From contig QNGE01000147.1 of the NCBI GenBank assembly GCA_008508345.1, positions 176,408-240,407 of the forward strand: a stretch of 64,000 bases of DNA, given 5' to 3'. Positions 46,001 through 57,589 of the stretch are shown here, piece by piece; within the stretch, counting starts at the first letter, position 1, and every line of letters begins with the position of its first letter. Origin of the DNA: Paragonimus westermani (lineage: Eukaryota > Platyhelminthes > Trematoda > Plagiorchiida > Troglotrematidae). Below the pieces are notes generated by a model. That model was not told where the DNA came from and ran no database searches. It saw only the letters and a program-made list of their open reading frames with translations. The position numbers were made by a program, and so were the translations under genes.

Positions 46001-48787
46001 GGTCTACTCTTCATCCTTATTTCCCATTGTTGTTCTCTTTTTTCTTTTTTATTCAATATTTTTGTCTATTTACAAAAGTATTCTCAACATCTGAATGTCT
46101 AGGTCCCAGGAGTCAAACGAGTATTGGTCTTATACTCATCTCTTGCTTCACGTATTTCCAATGGGGAGATAATTTCGTATTTACTAGGGGTGGTTGCGAA
46201 CGTGTGTTCCAGCGGCACTGATAGTTTGAACTTCCCAGCTTTCACCTGACAGCCCTCAGGATTACTCACGGAAGTGAAGAATTCCTTCTCTTATCTTCGC
46301 AGCACAGGGCGCCCTCAGAAGCTCACTGGTACAAGAAACTGGACAATTCCTCACTCAGGCCGCTCCGTCCTGGGAACTACACTGAACTTTACACAACTCA
46401 CGGAGCATACGACTTGCTAAGTAGCGCGGGTCTTACTAAAAGTGTGTCAACTTATGACGCTTGATTGTGTGTCTGGAATCTGTGAGGCGCATCAGTTTTT
46501 ATTATCTAGAAAAAATATGCTGATCAAAACGAAGATAAAGGTGCGCAAATGAGCCTCTCATTGACATGTACACGTTAAGGTGACGCAATCTTTGGGAAAA
46601 CTAAGCGCACCGAATGAAATAAGACAGCCACTGTCACCATGCGCGCAGAAAGACCTATACACAACGAGTGCTTCCGTCTGATTGGCCTAGCAACCCTAAA
46701 AGCACGGGTCCTTGTCATCCTTCAAACTAGTTCAGGCTTGTACGGAAATTTCAGCTAAACTGCGTGAGAAGAGGGGAGCTTTAAAGAAAGATGAGGACTT
46801 GTGAAAAGTACGCAGGGTTAGAGCAGAACTATAAGATGGCAGTGCCCAAGAAGTCACTTTACCTATAGGGCTCGCTTGGAAAGAATTCACCTTATAGGCA
46901 GACAATTAAGTAGAATACTGATGGTGTACTAAAATGTTTGTATTGAATCTTTTGCCAACAACTAAACTTCACATAGAATCACGCGCAGTCTGTTGATACA
47001 AAAAAAGACTTTTTCAGTATCCAACGCCAGACAAGATAATCTATCTTCGAAGCGTTTAGTGAGAAGACGCCCGTGAAAAATCGAATATGATTCGGGACCA
47101 ATTGAATCAGTGTACGAAATAATTGAATCCCCCACAATGAACGTGAAAAATCCCCAGATACCGAGCAAAGAATTTGCCCATACAACAAATTTCAACAAGT
47201 AGGCATTGTTCAGTAATGGGAACGATAAATCGGAGTTTAGCTCACTCAAACAAATGGTCACTGGTTGGGTCGGAGCAAAGCGACCGTTTACGCGTCCAGA
47301 AATGATAAGAATTATAAGGTACCCAAGAAAAAATATACAAGGCGAATGCCTAATTTTGGCATTCAGAAATTCGCAATGTTAAGACTGATTGAGAGTAGGG
47401 GAAACGGTTGTAGTAGCTGGCGTGAGGATGGAGATGATAAACGCAGTTCGTTTTCGAGGAAACTACTTAATCCTAGGATCACCCTTCAGCACTAATTGGA
47501 CAGGGCATAGCCACCTCACAAGTAATTCAAAAGACCTTGAAAAAGCCAACAGTCTCAGCACCATGGCCGCAAGCAACAAGGCGTGACTGAGTTAGATGGT
47601 AAAATTGGTTTCAGATCGAAGAACCTTTTAAGACTGCTCTACAACTATGAAATTTAGGAGAGCACAAACTAAACTGCCGATTTCTGGAAACAGCCAAGAA
47701 GACTTTCAATCCAAAAAGTTCTGCTGGTGCAGGCGTACGGAACTTATTCCTCAAGGGGCTGTAAAGTGCGAAAATTCACGTAGTAGAACTGGAAGCGCAG
47801 ACTCCGCCATCATGAGTACAGTGTCACCCCGGTGAATGGACGAAACGCACTCGTGATCTCTTGGGAAGAGGAGGAGCAGCGAATATAGTGCGATTAATGG
47901 AACCAATAACGGTCACTAATATTGATGAAAATGGCAAATAGATGAGCTAGAATGAACGACGGTAAAATAAGAGAGGATGAGAGGAAGCCCCAGAAAAGGA
48001 GGGAGTGGGATGGGCGAGGTTTCAAAAATGAGGTCGTTCTTCTGGTGCAGCGTGAGAAGGTACCAAAGTCTACACTAAGGTAGTGCGGAAAAAAGATTGC
48101 GCTCTACTACTCACACTGCTACTATTCAGTAGTGAAACAGGAGCATGGATTTTGACGTAGAAGTAGCTGCGGAAAAATTACAAGAAGGAGCATTGAAGTG
48201 TAGCATGGCATGAAATGGTCTTCGACACAAAAAGGAACTGAACATTGGCGTCCGTAAAAAATGTGACGCTGTGAGATCAACATCGTGCACAGCGAGTGTC
48301 TTCGTTTGTATTCATGTCGAAGCGCATAAGCCATGTACTGGTTTTCCGGACAAACGACATTTGGGCCACTCGCGATTCTGGCTCATAACACTGATTATAC
48401 AGCTCGGGATAGAGGTGGAATGAGCCTGCTGGTCGAAGTTATGTGCTGTGTGTTGTTGAGATCGCAAAGAACTGGTTAAAAGGAGCTATGATTCCGGGCT
48501 CTACGGTTCAGTCCCACAAGCAACACTATTAAGGTAAGGAGAACGGTAGTAACCAGGAGGATATATTCATTACCGTCAAATAACGAACTAACAAGCAATA
48601 CCAAAGAACACTGTGGTATTTCGTGGATAGGAAGAACTTAACGCAGTAGGAGTATCCCGTATGTCCGAATCGAGCAGAACACATCGAATGAACGACAACC
48701 ACACGCCTGTGTTAGTTTTACGCGTCGTATCAGAACGTGAACAACTTGAACTTCAATAATTGACGTGGAGGTATATGTTCAATGACA
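46001..48787. other. No supported gene
   Basis: A 99-codon minus-strand frame at 46962-47261 and smaller plus-strand frames at 47265-47835 lack domains. The 3-prime LTR of the Gypsy pol to the right would be expected near 48.0-48.8 kb, but could not be delimited. Confidence 0.4.
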
Positions 48788-49810
48788 TTAATCACATCCA
48801 CCACACGTCGAATGGGATAGCAGGTTCTTGAAATCCTTCCCGGGTTTCATTCGCATCCTTGAAGACCTCCAGATGATGCTTGTAAGTTCTTGGATCCGAT
48901 TCGAATCTAGAACGGACTTCTCATCATTCGAAGTCACGCCAGAATTTGGAACGAACTGACCTGTATCCTCAAAACGTATCTGATCCATGTGTGGATTATA
49001 TACAGATAAATCATCAACATCTAGAATTCGGTATAAGCATTTACCAAGATTCTTCAAAAGTAAAGCAGATGACGATCTTAAGTCAAATGGTAGCTTGAGA
49101 GGGTTTAATAAACACCAAATTTGACCTCAAAGACCTCCCTTCAAAAAGTTTGGCGAAACTCCCATATGTGTTGGAATGGCAGACATTGTGATGTTGTAAC
49201 AAGAATTTATCAACACTTTTTTCAAGGTCTCTGATTGTGGTAAACTGGAGAAAGGCTGTAGCACTTTTGTGTGTTTTAATAAAGTTTTCATCCTGACCAT
49301 TAGAGCAGAGGTGTCGAGCGGGAGTAAACAGATGCTTGCGTTCAATGTCGGTGAGCGAAGTAATTTAAGCGTTGGCAGTGAAATGAGTACCACTGTCAGT
49401 CACTAACACAAAGAGGGCACCTTCTCTGCCGAAAACTCTCCTGAGTGCGTACGTGGTGAATTCTGCAGTGGGCGTTGTTTTACCGCCACTTCCGGCCACT
49501 TCGAGTAGAAGTCGATCACTAAAAGCGCACATTACTTATCATGAAGATAACCACGATAATCCACATGAACCTGCTGCCAGACCTCAGTTGACATCGGACA
49601 TGGAGTCCATTTAGACGGTGAATTGTGGAATTTGTGATGGCGAGATGAACAACTTTTAGCCCTACGTCAAATATCAGCGCCAATTTCTGGCCACCAGCAC
49701 GTTTATCTGACCAGAGACTTTATCATTTCAACTCCAAGATGTCTGGGATTTAAATCGTCCAGAACAGCTCTATGAAGAGTGGAGGGCAAAACAATTAAAT
49801 AGATAAATAA
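48788..49810 (-). pseudogene. pol: Ty3/Gypsy integrase fragment
   Basis: Reading the minus strand downwards from 49810: the zinc-finger region (VLDDLNPRHLGVEMIKSLVR, stop, CWWPEIGADI) with its later Cys, then the core entry VWQQVHVDYRG, then LLVIDFYSKWPEV, TTYALRRVFGREG and LVTDSGTHFTANAL, containing the first two catalytic Asp positions. The YNITMSAIPTHMGVSPNFL motif follows near 49160, and a C-terminal LGKCLYRILDVDD block with HMDQIRF ends near 48960. Internal stops and a frameshift near 49380 make it inactive. It belongs with the RT-RNase H piece at 51145-52445, from which it is separated by an insertion. Confidence 0.8.
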
Positions 49811-51144
49811 TATACATTTCTCAACGCGTATGTGAGAAACACGCTTGGTTGGGGGCGATCACTGTAGATGGTTACAAACCATACAAAAACGAATAATTAA
49901 ACAGTAGCACAAACGTGAGGTCTGTTGCAAGAAAGACGTAGTCGGAAAGAAAATGACTGTAGTCTATGAAACTTTGGCGCACGCAACAAAGAAGGAGATA
50001 GTCCGCTCACTTTACAAATTTAGTCTCAAAAAATGTGATATTACACTAATTCACTGTTTACAAGGTTATGGAATGGGCGATTTTTCAAATATTTCACGGT
50101 CATTCCGGAAGAATGTCCATGTAACGCGCAACCGAAACCAGCGAGCGCGCACGGATTGAATTTGAGTTGTGTAACGGGGCGTGCTGCTGTGTTGTCGGTG
50201 CCGTCTCAGCTTCCGTTTGTGTAAGTCGTGTGCATGGCTTACTGGGCCTTCGGCTCATGTTTGTTTGTATTGTTCCTCTTTTCAGAACTGTTGTTCGAAC
50301 CCCTACTTCGGAAGAGCGCTGTTCCCTGGTGCGTCCACGTTTCCCGAAGGTTGGTCCGAGAATTCACGGGCATCCAGAGTAGAGTCGGCTGACCAGTATG
50401 TTACATCCAAACGCACCTTCGGAATTTTTTGCCGTTAGGGAATAAAATTGGCGTCCAAAAATTGTCAAGATAGATCACCTTTGGCGAGGTAGGGCGGAAA
50501 ATCCCAGAATGGGCAGATTCCAACGCATGAGTTCGTCGATTGCTCGAAAACGTCACAAAGTTGAACATCTCGTGAACCGTTCAGCTTAGACAAAGTTCCG
50601 TGCGTCCGTCCGTCGCAGAAAAATTTCCCCGCCCAATGGAAATTATGGGAATCGGGAGGAAGAATGTAATTCCACACGTTAGATCAGAAATTGTCGGTTT
50701 ATAACATTTACTACGACAAGCAATATGTATGGGAAATTTTTGACGAAGACCTCGTTCGATATTATTTTTTTGCTATGATTATTGGAATATATAACCTTAT
50801 CTACTGTTTGTTATGGTAGTTTGAAATGCACTCGAGATTCATTCGGGTAAGTGGAGAATTGAGTCAACGGTTTGGAGGGCCGCATGAAATGTGCGTGACA
50901 ACTTACATGACATCGTTCATTTGGACTCATTGTTAAGCGCCGTATTCACATTTCATAGCAATTTGGGCATTGAATATACATCAGTAAACACATGTCATTA
51001 AAATAACGTTGGGTGTCGAAGGTTTTGGTGAGCGCACAGTAGGCCAAGGGCTAAATGATCTTGTGAGTAAACCATATAACAAATCGTTTCAAGCGGGCTG
51101 TTCTCGATAGGCGTTGGACAGCAGAGTGGTTATCTACATATCAC
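49811..51144. other. About 1.3 kb insertion inside Gypsy pol
   Basis: Lies between the pol linker (ending near 51145) and the integrase zinc finger (starting near 49810). It contains the solo LTR at 50170-50405 and otherwise unassigned sequence, including a 70-codon minus-strand frame at 50465-50677. The exact insertion borders and any target duplication could not be fixed. Confidence 0.5.
50170..50405 (+). repeat. Solo LTR related to the TRIM family
   Basis: 236 bp, starting TGTAACG and ending TATGTTACA. It aligns along most of its length with the 229 bp TRIM LTRs: the GTGCTG start, the internal 65 bp GT...AG segment at 50221-50285, the GAACCCCTACTTC region and CGCTGTTCCCTGGTG. No primer site follows and no 4 bp direct repeat is obvious, so it is an older solo LTR. 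The plus-strand frames across it (50167-50438) are not genes. Confidence 0.75.
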
Positions 51145-52445
51145 GAATCTGACGGCTGAATGTTTTTCGGATCACACTCAAGCACAATAATCCATATGGA
51201 GTGAATAATAATTCTTTCCAACGCACGGAAAATGTAAGGAATTTCCGTCTGACTTGTTGAGTATGGCGAATCAACTCTGTTCGCCTAACCGGCAGGGCTG
51301 GATTAGAAGGCAATCATTACTAGAAGTTTGCTCAGATGTATGTGGAACACGTGACAAGTAGTCCACATGTTTTATTTGGTTCGCTGATTTGTGCACTATG
51401 GCATAGTCATATGCACTGAGTGCTATGCTCTATCGTTGAACCATGGCTGCTGATGAACGTGTCAGTGACTTGCCAGGATTATAGATGAATTTCAGCGCTT
51501 CATGATCCGAAACAATTTTGAATGGTATTCCAACCAGAAATCTATGAAGCCGCTATACCGCCCAGTATACCGCCAGAGCTTCACGGTGTGTTTGAGCACA
51601 ACCCCTCTCTGCTGGATTGAGCTGGAGTGATATACACACAACTGGTTTGTTGTCCTGTTTAACCACAGCTCCGATTCCAACTGGAAAAGCATCAGCAATT
51701 AACACAGGCATAGTTTTAAAAGAAAATGGACGAAGTATAGCATCATATGACATAAAGCTTAACAATGGACGTACATACCGTTCATGAGTTGGAGTCCACG
51801 TGAACTGCTTCTCTGAAAGCAACTGGAATAAACATTCAGCAAGATGAGAGAAATTTGGAATGAAACGGGAGTAGTACTGCAATGCACCTAACAAAGAACG
51901 TAATTCAGATAGATTTGTGTGTGAAGGTGCATTAACTAATGAGTCTAGACGTTTGACATCAGGTTTGAATCCGTTACCATCAACTGAGTAGCCGAGACAC
52001 TCGAAACTGCTTGCAGTGAAAGCGCATTTGTTTGGATTAACAGCAACGTTTTCATCAAAAAACTATCGGAATAGTTTTAAAAGACGAGAATCATGAGTTA
52101 ACTTGCATGGAACATGTACGATGACATCATCCTGATAAATTTCAACACCATCCATACCCTTCACAATAATTATTCATTACTTTCAGAAAGGTAGCAGGAG
52201 AGTTACTAAGTCCAATCGGCAAAAATCGGTATTGAAAAGGCTAATTGTGTGTGTTGATTGTTGTTATCGGCATTGGTGCCTTATCCAAATGAATCTGCGA
52301 ATACTCATCCTTTAAGTCAATCTTACAGAAAACTTTAAATCCTGAAAGTTTGTTTAGAATTTCCTCAGGTTCAACAGACATTCACGTTTATTGCTTAGAA
52401 CATCGATTTACAGTACGTCGATAATCGTCACATATACGCCAAGAC
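51145..52445 (-). pseudogene. pol: Ty3/Gypsy reverse transcriptase-RNase H fragment
   Basis: From 52445 downwards on the minus strand: RICDDYRRTVN, FCKIDLKDEYSQIHLDKAPM, then GVEIYQDDVIVHV (intact catalytic Asp-Asp), then FECLGYSVDGNGFKP, LGALQYYSRFIPNFSHLAE and the RNase H segment (PVLIADAFPVGIGAVVKQ, HREALAVYWAV, SDHEALKFIYNP, VDYLSR). A linker follows to about 51145. Stops and frameshifts occur near 52240 and 51550 and at about 51430. The order and spacing are those of a Gypsy pol; the DxSPxGIGAVxxQ core is that of the RNase H used by these elements. The 5-prime part (gag, protease, fingers start) is missing. Confidence 0.85.
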
Positions 52446-52747
52446 GTACATATCAAGATCCGCATTCATGGGAGAGATGATTTGTCACGCACGTAACTTG
52501 ACCGGTAGTGTCAGATCGTAAGAAAGGCCGTAATCGGTATAAAGAATTCCAACGTAAGGAGACGAATCAATAAGAAGAGAATAAATAGAGCAGGGAACGT
52601 GGCCACCAACATTCTATTAACACATAACAATCATCAAACACTCACGCAAGCAACTACTTTGACAATGGCCCTTCGAAATCAGCATGGTTTACCAACACTC
52701 ATGTAGCTTCGGGTTGAGTGTGTATCGTGAACTGGTTCCCTTGCACC
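52446..52747. other. Junction between Gypsy and BEL/Pao remnants
   Basis: No coding motif. A minus-strand TGTTGGTGG near 52610 could be an LTR start of the BEL element, but no partner copy is present to test it. Confidence 0.35.
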
Positions 52748-52990
52748 CTAAGCTTTCTTGCCGACGACGCCACTACCCTCTGCTCCTTCGAAAAGACATA
52801 TAGATCTTGTGTATCTCTTGACCGTGCCGCTCTCTGTTCTCAAGTACACCTCGCGGACGTGATTGCCGCCACCCTTCACTACTTCGCTTATCACAATCTT
52901 GGACCACACGCCTATGGACCGAGGGCCTCTAATGAGTATAAAAAGGTCATCAACCTTTACATCTCGTCTAACCTTCTTCACTTCGAGTTC
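52748..52990 (-). pseudogene. pol: BEL/Pao integrase C-terminal domain
   Basis: A 77-codon frame reading VKVDDLFILIRGPR, VWSKIVISEVVKGGGNHVRE and VYLRTESGTVKRYTRSICLF, the pattern of the small beta-barrel that ends BEL integrases (W..G.V..V..G.D..VR.V.V.T..G...R). It ends in a stop at 52748. It lies only about 30 bp from the end of the RNase H segment, which proves an internal deletion of the integrase core. Confidence 0.7.
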
Positions 52991-53014
52991 CTCAGCTTAA
53001 ATTAGCTTGAGCGA

Positions 53015-53589
53015 CTTGTCCGGTGGCCACGGATTCTCAAGTTTCCATAGAAAGGATGGACCACTTAGCCACGTGTACATTTCTTAAGAACAGCAACACA
53101 GATTCCTCTCTATGCTACATCTGCCAGGTTGAACTCGGACGGAGTGTGTCGCCATCAAAAGTCTAGGGTGTAATCATAAATTAGTTGGACACGGTTGGCT
53201 ACAAATATGACAAAGTGACAGGAGGTGTCTCCTAAGTACTCCAACACGATGACGGAGTCTGTCCAAAGTGTGATGTTATCAAAGGTCAGCTTGAGTTCAC
53301 GTACTATAAATCTCGTAAGTTTAGCTGCCAAAACTACGGCTGTAAGCTTCAACTTTGGGATAGACAAGTGCTTTAAACGTGCAACATGGGACTTCCCCAT
53401 CAAGAAGCAACAAAAAATGCTGCCGTCTCCCAAGACTTCTCGGAGGTAGCGGACAGCTCCGTAACCCGTCTCGGAAGCGCCGGAAACATATGCAACTCTG
53501 AACGTATTAGCGCCTTCCCATGGGGTCTGATACAACGCTGTACTGTGACCGAGTCTGTCGACGCCACACCCCGTGGCCACCTTTCCCAC
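53015..53589 (-). pseudogene. pol: BEL/Pao RNase H-like segment
   Basis: A 144-codon frame (53155-53589) with the RNase H-type blocks FRVAYVSGASETGYGAV, SIPKLKLTAVVLAAKL and ITLWTDSVIVLEYL, where the catalytic Asp/Glu positions would sit. It is extended below 53155 in another frame by RHTPSEFNLADVA and WLSGPSFLWKLENPWP, which are hallmark Pao motifs. The first catalytic Asp position reads YVSGAS, so it may be lost. One stop and one frameshift separate the pieces. Confidence 0.75.
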
Positions 53590-53621
53590 CCACCTTGATA
53601 CCTTTCTTCTAAGGGTTTATC

Positions 53622-54120
53622 TCACCCGATATTCGCGTCACACAAGCCTTGGGGCGACTTCCGACTGCGGAGAACGAGCGGAGCAACTAACCGCAATAGT
53701 TCGTACACCGACGCGATGCAGGCTAACAAGCCTTTCCGAATGAATGGCTTCTTCGGCAAAGATACGCGAAACTTGAAACAGTCTTCCGATACGTGCCACT
53801 GGACTCCAAGGACCTTCTGGTAACTGCGATCACATAGATCCAGTGCTGCTGACACAGGTGCAGCTTCGTTCGGTGGTATATCCGAGAGCGCGTCTGCTAT
53901 ATTTGACTTCCACTTTACTAGTTTAAACCCACCCAAGAGGAGCGCTTCGCGCAAATCAGACGCCACACATCTGGCATCTTCAAGCGTATCCACTGATACC
54001 AGGCAGTCGTCGACGTGAAAATTCTCAAACACAACCTGGCTAGCCAGCTTGCTAAATCGATGTCCATTATCAACTGCAGTCTTTCTGAGTGAATATGACG
54101 CGCAGAAAAGCGAAGAGGTA
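53622..54120 (-). pseudogene. pol: BEL/Pao RT palm and thumb
   Basis: The 136-codon frame begins with FENFHVDDCLVSVDTLEDAR, containing the catalytic Asp-Asp in the Pao form (HVDD). It continues with a LREALLLGGFKLVKWKSN block and VLGVQWHVSEDCFKFRV, then LLACIASVYELLRLVAP, the connection typical of this superfamily. It is shifted one frame relative to the preceding ORF, so a frameshift lies near 54030-54130. Confidence 0.8.
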
Positions 54121-54122
54121 GC

Positions 54123-55292
54123 CTAGAAAGGATGAACCATAATCTCATACGTGTCCGGTGAGCCAGACATTAGCTTATTACTCCACCAAAGCAAACTCAG
54201 TGCCCACGGGTCCCTTTCAGGTACCTTCACCTGCAAAAACGTTTCCTCTATGTCTAAGAACAAGGCTATCAAACCCTTTCGGAACTGTAACAACACACCC
54301 ACTATGTTGTTCGTTAGGACTAGCCCCTGCAGCAGCACCTTGTTTAAAGAGGTGTCCTCGTATTTCGCTGAGTAATCGAATAATATTCGCACCTTCCCGG
54401 ATTTATTCGAACTCGACACCGGGTGATGAGGCAAGTGCCACCGGCAAAGGGTTTTATCCTCGCTAGTGTCATCTCTGGATATGTCACACCTGGCCAGGTG
54501 TGCCTTAATAATCTCGCCATATTTACGTGCCGATTCAGTATCGTGGGAAAGTCTCTTTCCTAATAAGTTCAGACGTTTCTTAGATAACCACCGGTTATCT
54601 GGGAGGTTTACACTGTCGGACCGCCACGGCAAGCCAGTCTCATACCGACCGTCCTTCAAGGTAGCTGTGAACTCTACAACACGCTCAGCTCGCTGATCAT
54701 CACATGAATGAACCACCTCTTCGGAAAGTCCGCCCTCGACAAACTCTAGGACGAACATACATTGAAACAACCGTGCTAGCTCAGTACCCCTTAAACATTG
54801 AACTTCAGCCTTGCTGTTTGTTGACATGGGACCTCGCAAGATCCAGCCCAAGATGGTTTTTACAGCGTATGACTGACGCCTGCCTCCTGCCTGCTGATCT
54901 ATTACTGAATGTGCTTCAACCACGTCGCAACCTATTAATAGCCCGACTCTACCTTCCCTCAACAATATGATGGGCAGACCGGCCAAGTAGGGCCACCGCT
55001 GAACGTCAGCCTCGGATATGGTTTCCGCCCGTTCAACCGGAAGACCCTTGAGAGTAAACGCCTTGTCGGCCTTGATCCTGCTTTCATCATATAAAGAGTC
55101 AACTTCCAGACTCGGTTCTTGGCAATTGATAGTGGCGTTCCTATTCAATGTACGGCTGCTAAGAGTTCGTTCACATGTTAGCAACCCTAGTCGCTCAGCT
55201 AAAGACTCATCTATGAGTGTGGTATCGGACCCGTCATCTAGAAGGGCATAGGTTTTGACCGTCCCGACTGCCCCAATTGATCTGACAGGCAC
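54123..55292 (-). pseudogene. pol: BEL/Pao protease and RT fingers
   Basis: At 389 codons this is the longest open frame in the window. Residues about 15-30 carry the aspartic protease motif LLDDGSDTTLI (D-D/T-G form of this group). The region to about 170 is the protease and linker (LIGCDVVEA, VKTILGWILRGP). From about 230 the RT fingers start (GLPWRSD, WHLPHHPV), with GKVRILFDYSAKYEDTSLN, and FLDIEETFLQVKVPERD as motif A. It stops by frameshift before motif C, which is in the next frame. Its long intact reading means decay here is modest. Confidence 0.85.
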
Positions 55293-55319
55293 GAAACCTA
55301 GACGAACACCACTCTCATG

Positions 55320-55625
55320 CTAAGAGGTGGCTCCACAGCTTGACTCCTTCACTTCGACCTCAGTTCTTGAAGGCGCCGGGTCCGCGTGCATCAGGGTGTG
55401 ATGTCGCCCTCTACATAGAGGCCGTGAACACTGAACACGGCCCCTGCAATACTTTGCTTTGTGGTCCGGCAGTAGACAAACAAAGCATCGTTTGCACTTT
55501 CTTAGAACTTCACGTCTCCCTTCTAATGACATGCTTTCAAATTGCCGGCATGTCGGCAAATCATGGTCGTCACCACATACTGCGCACTGGTGTAGCTTAC
55601 TTACCACTCCGACGACGGATGACAC
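55320..55625 (-). pseudogene. gag: BEL/Pao gag zinc knuckles
   Basis: The 101-codon frame contains paired zinc-binding motifs: CAVCGDDHDLPTCRQF and CKRCFVCLLPDHKAKYC, then CSRPLCRGRHHTLMH. This is the usual Pao arrangement between capsid and protease, binding the RNA template. A stop separates it from the protease frame by about 30 bp. Confidence 0.85.
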
Positions 55626-55699
55626 ACGCGGGATCCGCTGAGAGTTCTCGCGGAAGCGCTCGGTCTCAGTTTCAATGATAAGACCCTGGACTGAACGGG

Positions 55700-56995
55700 C
55701 GATGAGCTGACCCTATATGTTACTAGAAAACAAGATTCATTTTTCTATAAACTCAAGTAAATCGTTGAAAGAAAGCTCCCGACCAGTGTTTATAACAAAA
55801 TCAGCCACTTCCGCCTACCTCTCTTGCAACGGGCGAGGAAGTCTATCCACGATACGCAGAAGGTTGGTTGGACAACTCAACTCGGACAGATGGTTCAATT
55901 GGGACAGCCTCTACTGACAACCCTTCATCTGAGTGGATGAAGGTTGTAGACCCTCAGTGTCTCCCATGACGAGCTTTGGACTGTTAAACACGTCCTTGGT
56001 GATGGCCTAAATGATCTCATGCGGCCTTCCAAATCGTCACCTCAATATTCCGGTGGCCTCCGTAAATCCTACTTCGCTGGGAAGCAATACGCTATGTTCG
56101 ATAGCTGTCTTAGATCGACCCTTACAATAATAAATAAGGTAAGACAATTTCTGTCCTTCGTCACTTAATCTGTCGGCCACGTTGAGTTCAAGATTTCGCA
56201 TGAAGCTATGGAATTTCAAGGGCGACCCTTTAGAGGGTTCTATCTCAATTTTTGGCAGGCCCACACTGTTAACTAAGTCGCGCATATACCGCTCCATGGA
56301 GCTCCATTGGAACCCACAAACAGGTCTATATGACAAGCCAGATGAGAGGACGTTTGCACACACCCTCTCTGTCGGCTCCTCAGTTTTACGAGAATCAGGC
56401 CTTTCCTTTAACCTCCCGCAAAATTCTAGTTGTGCACTCATGAACCTTAGCTCCCCTTCCTCTTGACGAAATTCCTCTTCAATAAGGTTGTCATCCATCA
56501 ACAACTTTCGCTCAAGCGAACAACGAGTTATAGCTGGGCAAGGTTAGAAAGTTTAGGTACACGCTCCGTCTTCTCTGGTGGGGCTGTCACCGTCCCTAGA
56601 GCTATCCCTGGGCATAGTCCCTGCTTAGCTCTAGGACCCCCAAGCATGCCACAATCATATGATACAGCAGACGGCTCAACAATCCCAGACACATCCCTGC
56701 AAAATTGATGAGAATCCTTAGAAGAAAAGGGCACATACAGGGAATGAACTGGAGCAGGAACATCGGAAACATTCAAATAAGTTTTGATATCGTCATCAAT
56801 ATGGGTCACCTAAAGATCACCGCTCAAGTGTTGGATATTGGGAACAGGATAATTCTCCACACAGAGAGGCGCAACAGGCAACTTCAGTGACACGGTTGAA
56901 CTCGGAGAAGCTTTGGCCGAATGATAGCCAGGAGAATGTCCTTGCATATTATGCGTGTCTACTTCGAATAGCTCGGCCACTGTAGAATGTGACAG
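55700..56995 (-). pseudogene. gag: BEL/Pao gag capsid region
   Basis: An N-terminal part (TVAELFEVDTHNMQGHSPGY) starts near 56980 and is interrupted by one stop near 56815; a second frame covers 56528-56809. The 155-codon frame at 56037-56504 carries the strongest hallmark, LPKIEIEPSKGSPLKFHSF, followed by DEGQKLSYLIYYCKGRSK. The remainder to 55700 (FGRPHEII, LSQLNHLSELSCPTNLLRIV, FNDLLEFIEK) follows in another frame. The plus-strand frames here are shadows. Confidence 0.8.
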
Positions 56996-57013
56996 CTTTC
57001 ACCAAGTTAACAG

Positions 57014-57477
57014 TGTAGCGTCTTGTGTACTATTTTCTACTTCATGTTTTTTATTGTTATTCATGCCTTTTCATCTCCTTCAACCTCACATGTACACATG
57101 ATGTTTGAACGAGGTTAGTCGATACACAGAGTAATTAATAATTTTCAAATTACACTTCCGAGTTCGTGAGTTCTGCGTGCTGTTCGCGTTCAGGGTGGGC
57201 GGCGTGCAAATCTTTGGAAGAGTTAGAATTCGGCGGAATCAAATGTTTAGTTCGGCAAATTATTTATTTATCTGTCGTTGGAATTATCTCGGTCGTGATA
57301 TCGAGACTATCTGGAAGACACGCGACAAGTAGTATCAGTGAGAATCCCCATTTGGTGTAGTGAAAAAGTGAACCAACGTGCCTCCACGAACTATTGTGAA
57401 TTATTTGTTTCCATTTTCATCAGATTTCGACTTCCTATTCACACCTGAGTTTCTATACACGGTTTAGAATCACTACA
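57014..57477 (+). repeat. Gypsy 5-prime LTR
   Basis: 464 bp, TGTAGCG...CTACA. It aligns with 58850-59277 at high identity over 428 bp, and with the older copy at 25686-26096. Confidence 0.85.
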
Positions 57478-57482
57478 TTTAT

Positions 57483-57493
57483 TGGTGAGCCCG
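57483..57493 (+). promoter_or_regulatory. Primer-binding site, Gypsy
   Basis: TGGTGAGCCCG lies five bases after the LTR end and is identical to the site after the 27149 LTR. Its tRNA partner is not identified. Confidence 0.55.
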
Positions 57494-57589
57494 CTTATTT
57501 TTTTCTTCTTCCGAACCGCATTTCTGTCCACTTTTTGTTACCATTAGCAAAGCTTAACGACACTGCGGACATTGACATTAATACCAAGC

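Larger units (their letters stand above)
52748..56995 (-). mobile_element. BEL/Pao LTR retrotransposon remnant, minus strand
   Basis: From 56995 down to 52748, all domains of a BEL/Pao gag-pol are read in the expected order: gag, zinc knuckles, aspartic protease, RT, RNase H and the extreme C-terminal integrase domain. The integrase zinc finger and catalytic core are missing: RNase H runs out near 53015 and the C-terminal domain starts near 52990. Its gag start is cut off exactly where the Gypsy LTR at 57014 begins. No BEL LTR could be delimited. Confidence 0.85.

Noticed and set aside
54151..55678. Series of plus-strand frames of 60-112 codons
   Set aside because: All lie antisense to the BEL/Pao protease-RT and zinc-knuckle frames and lack motifs of their own.
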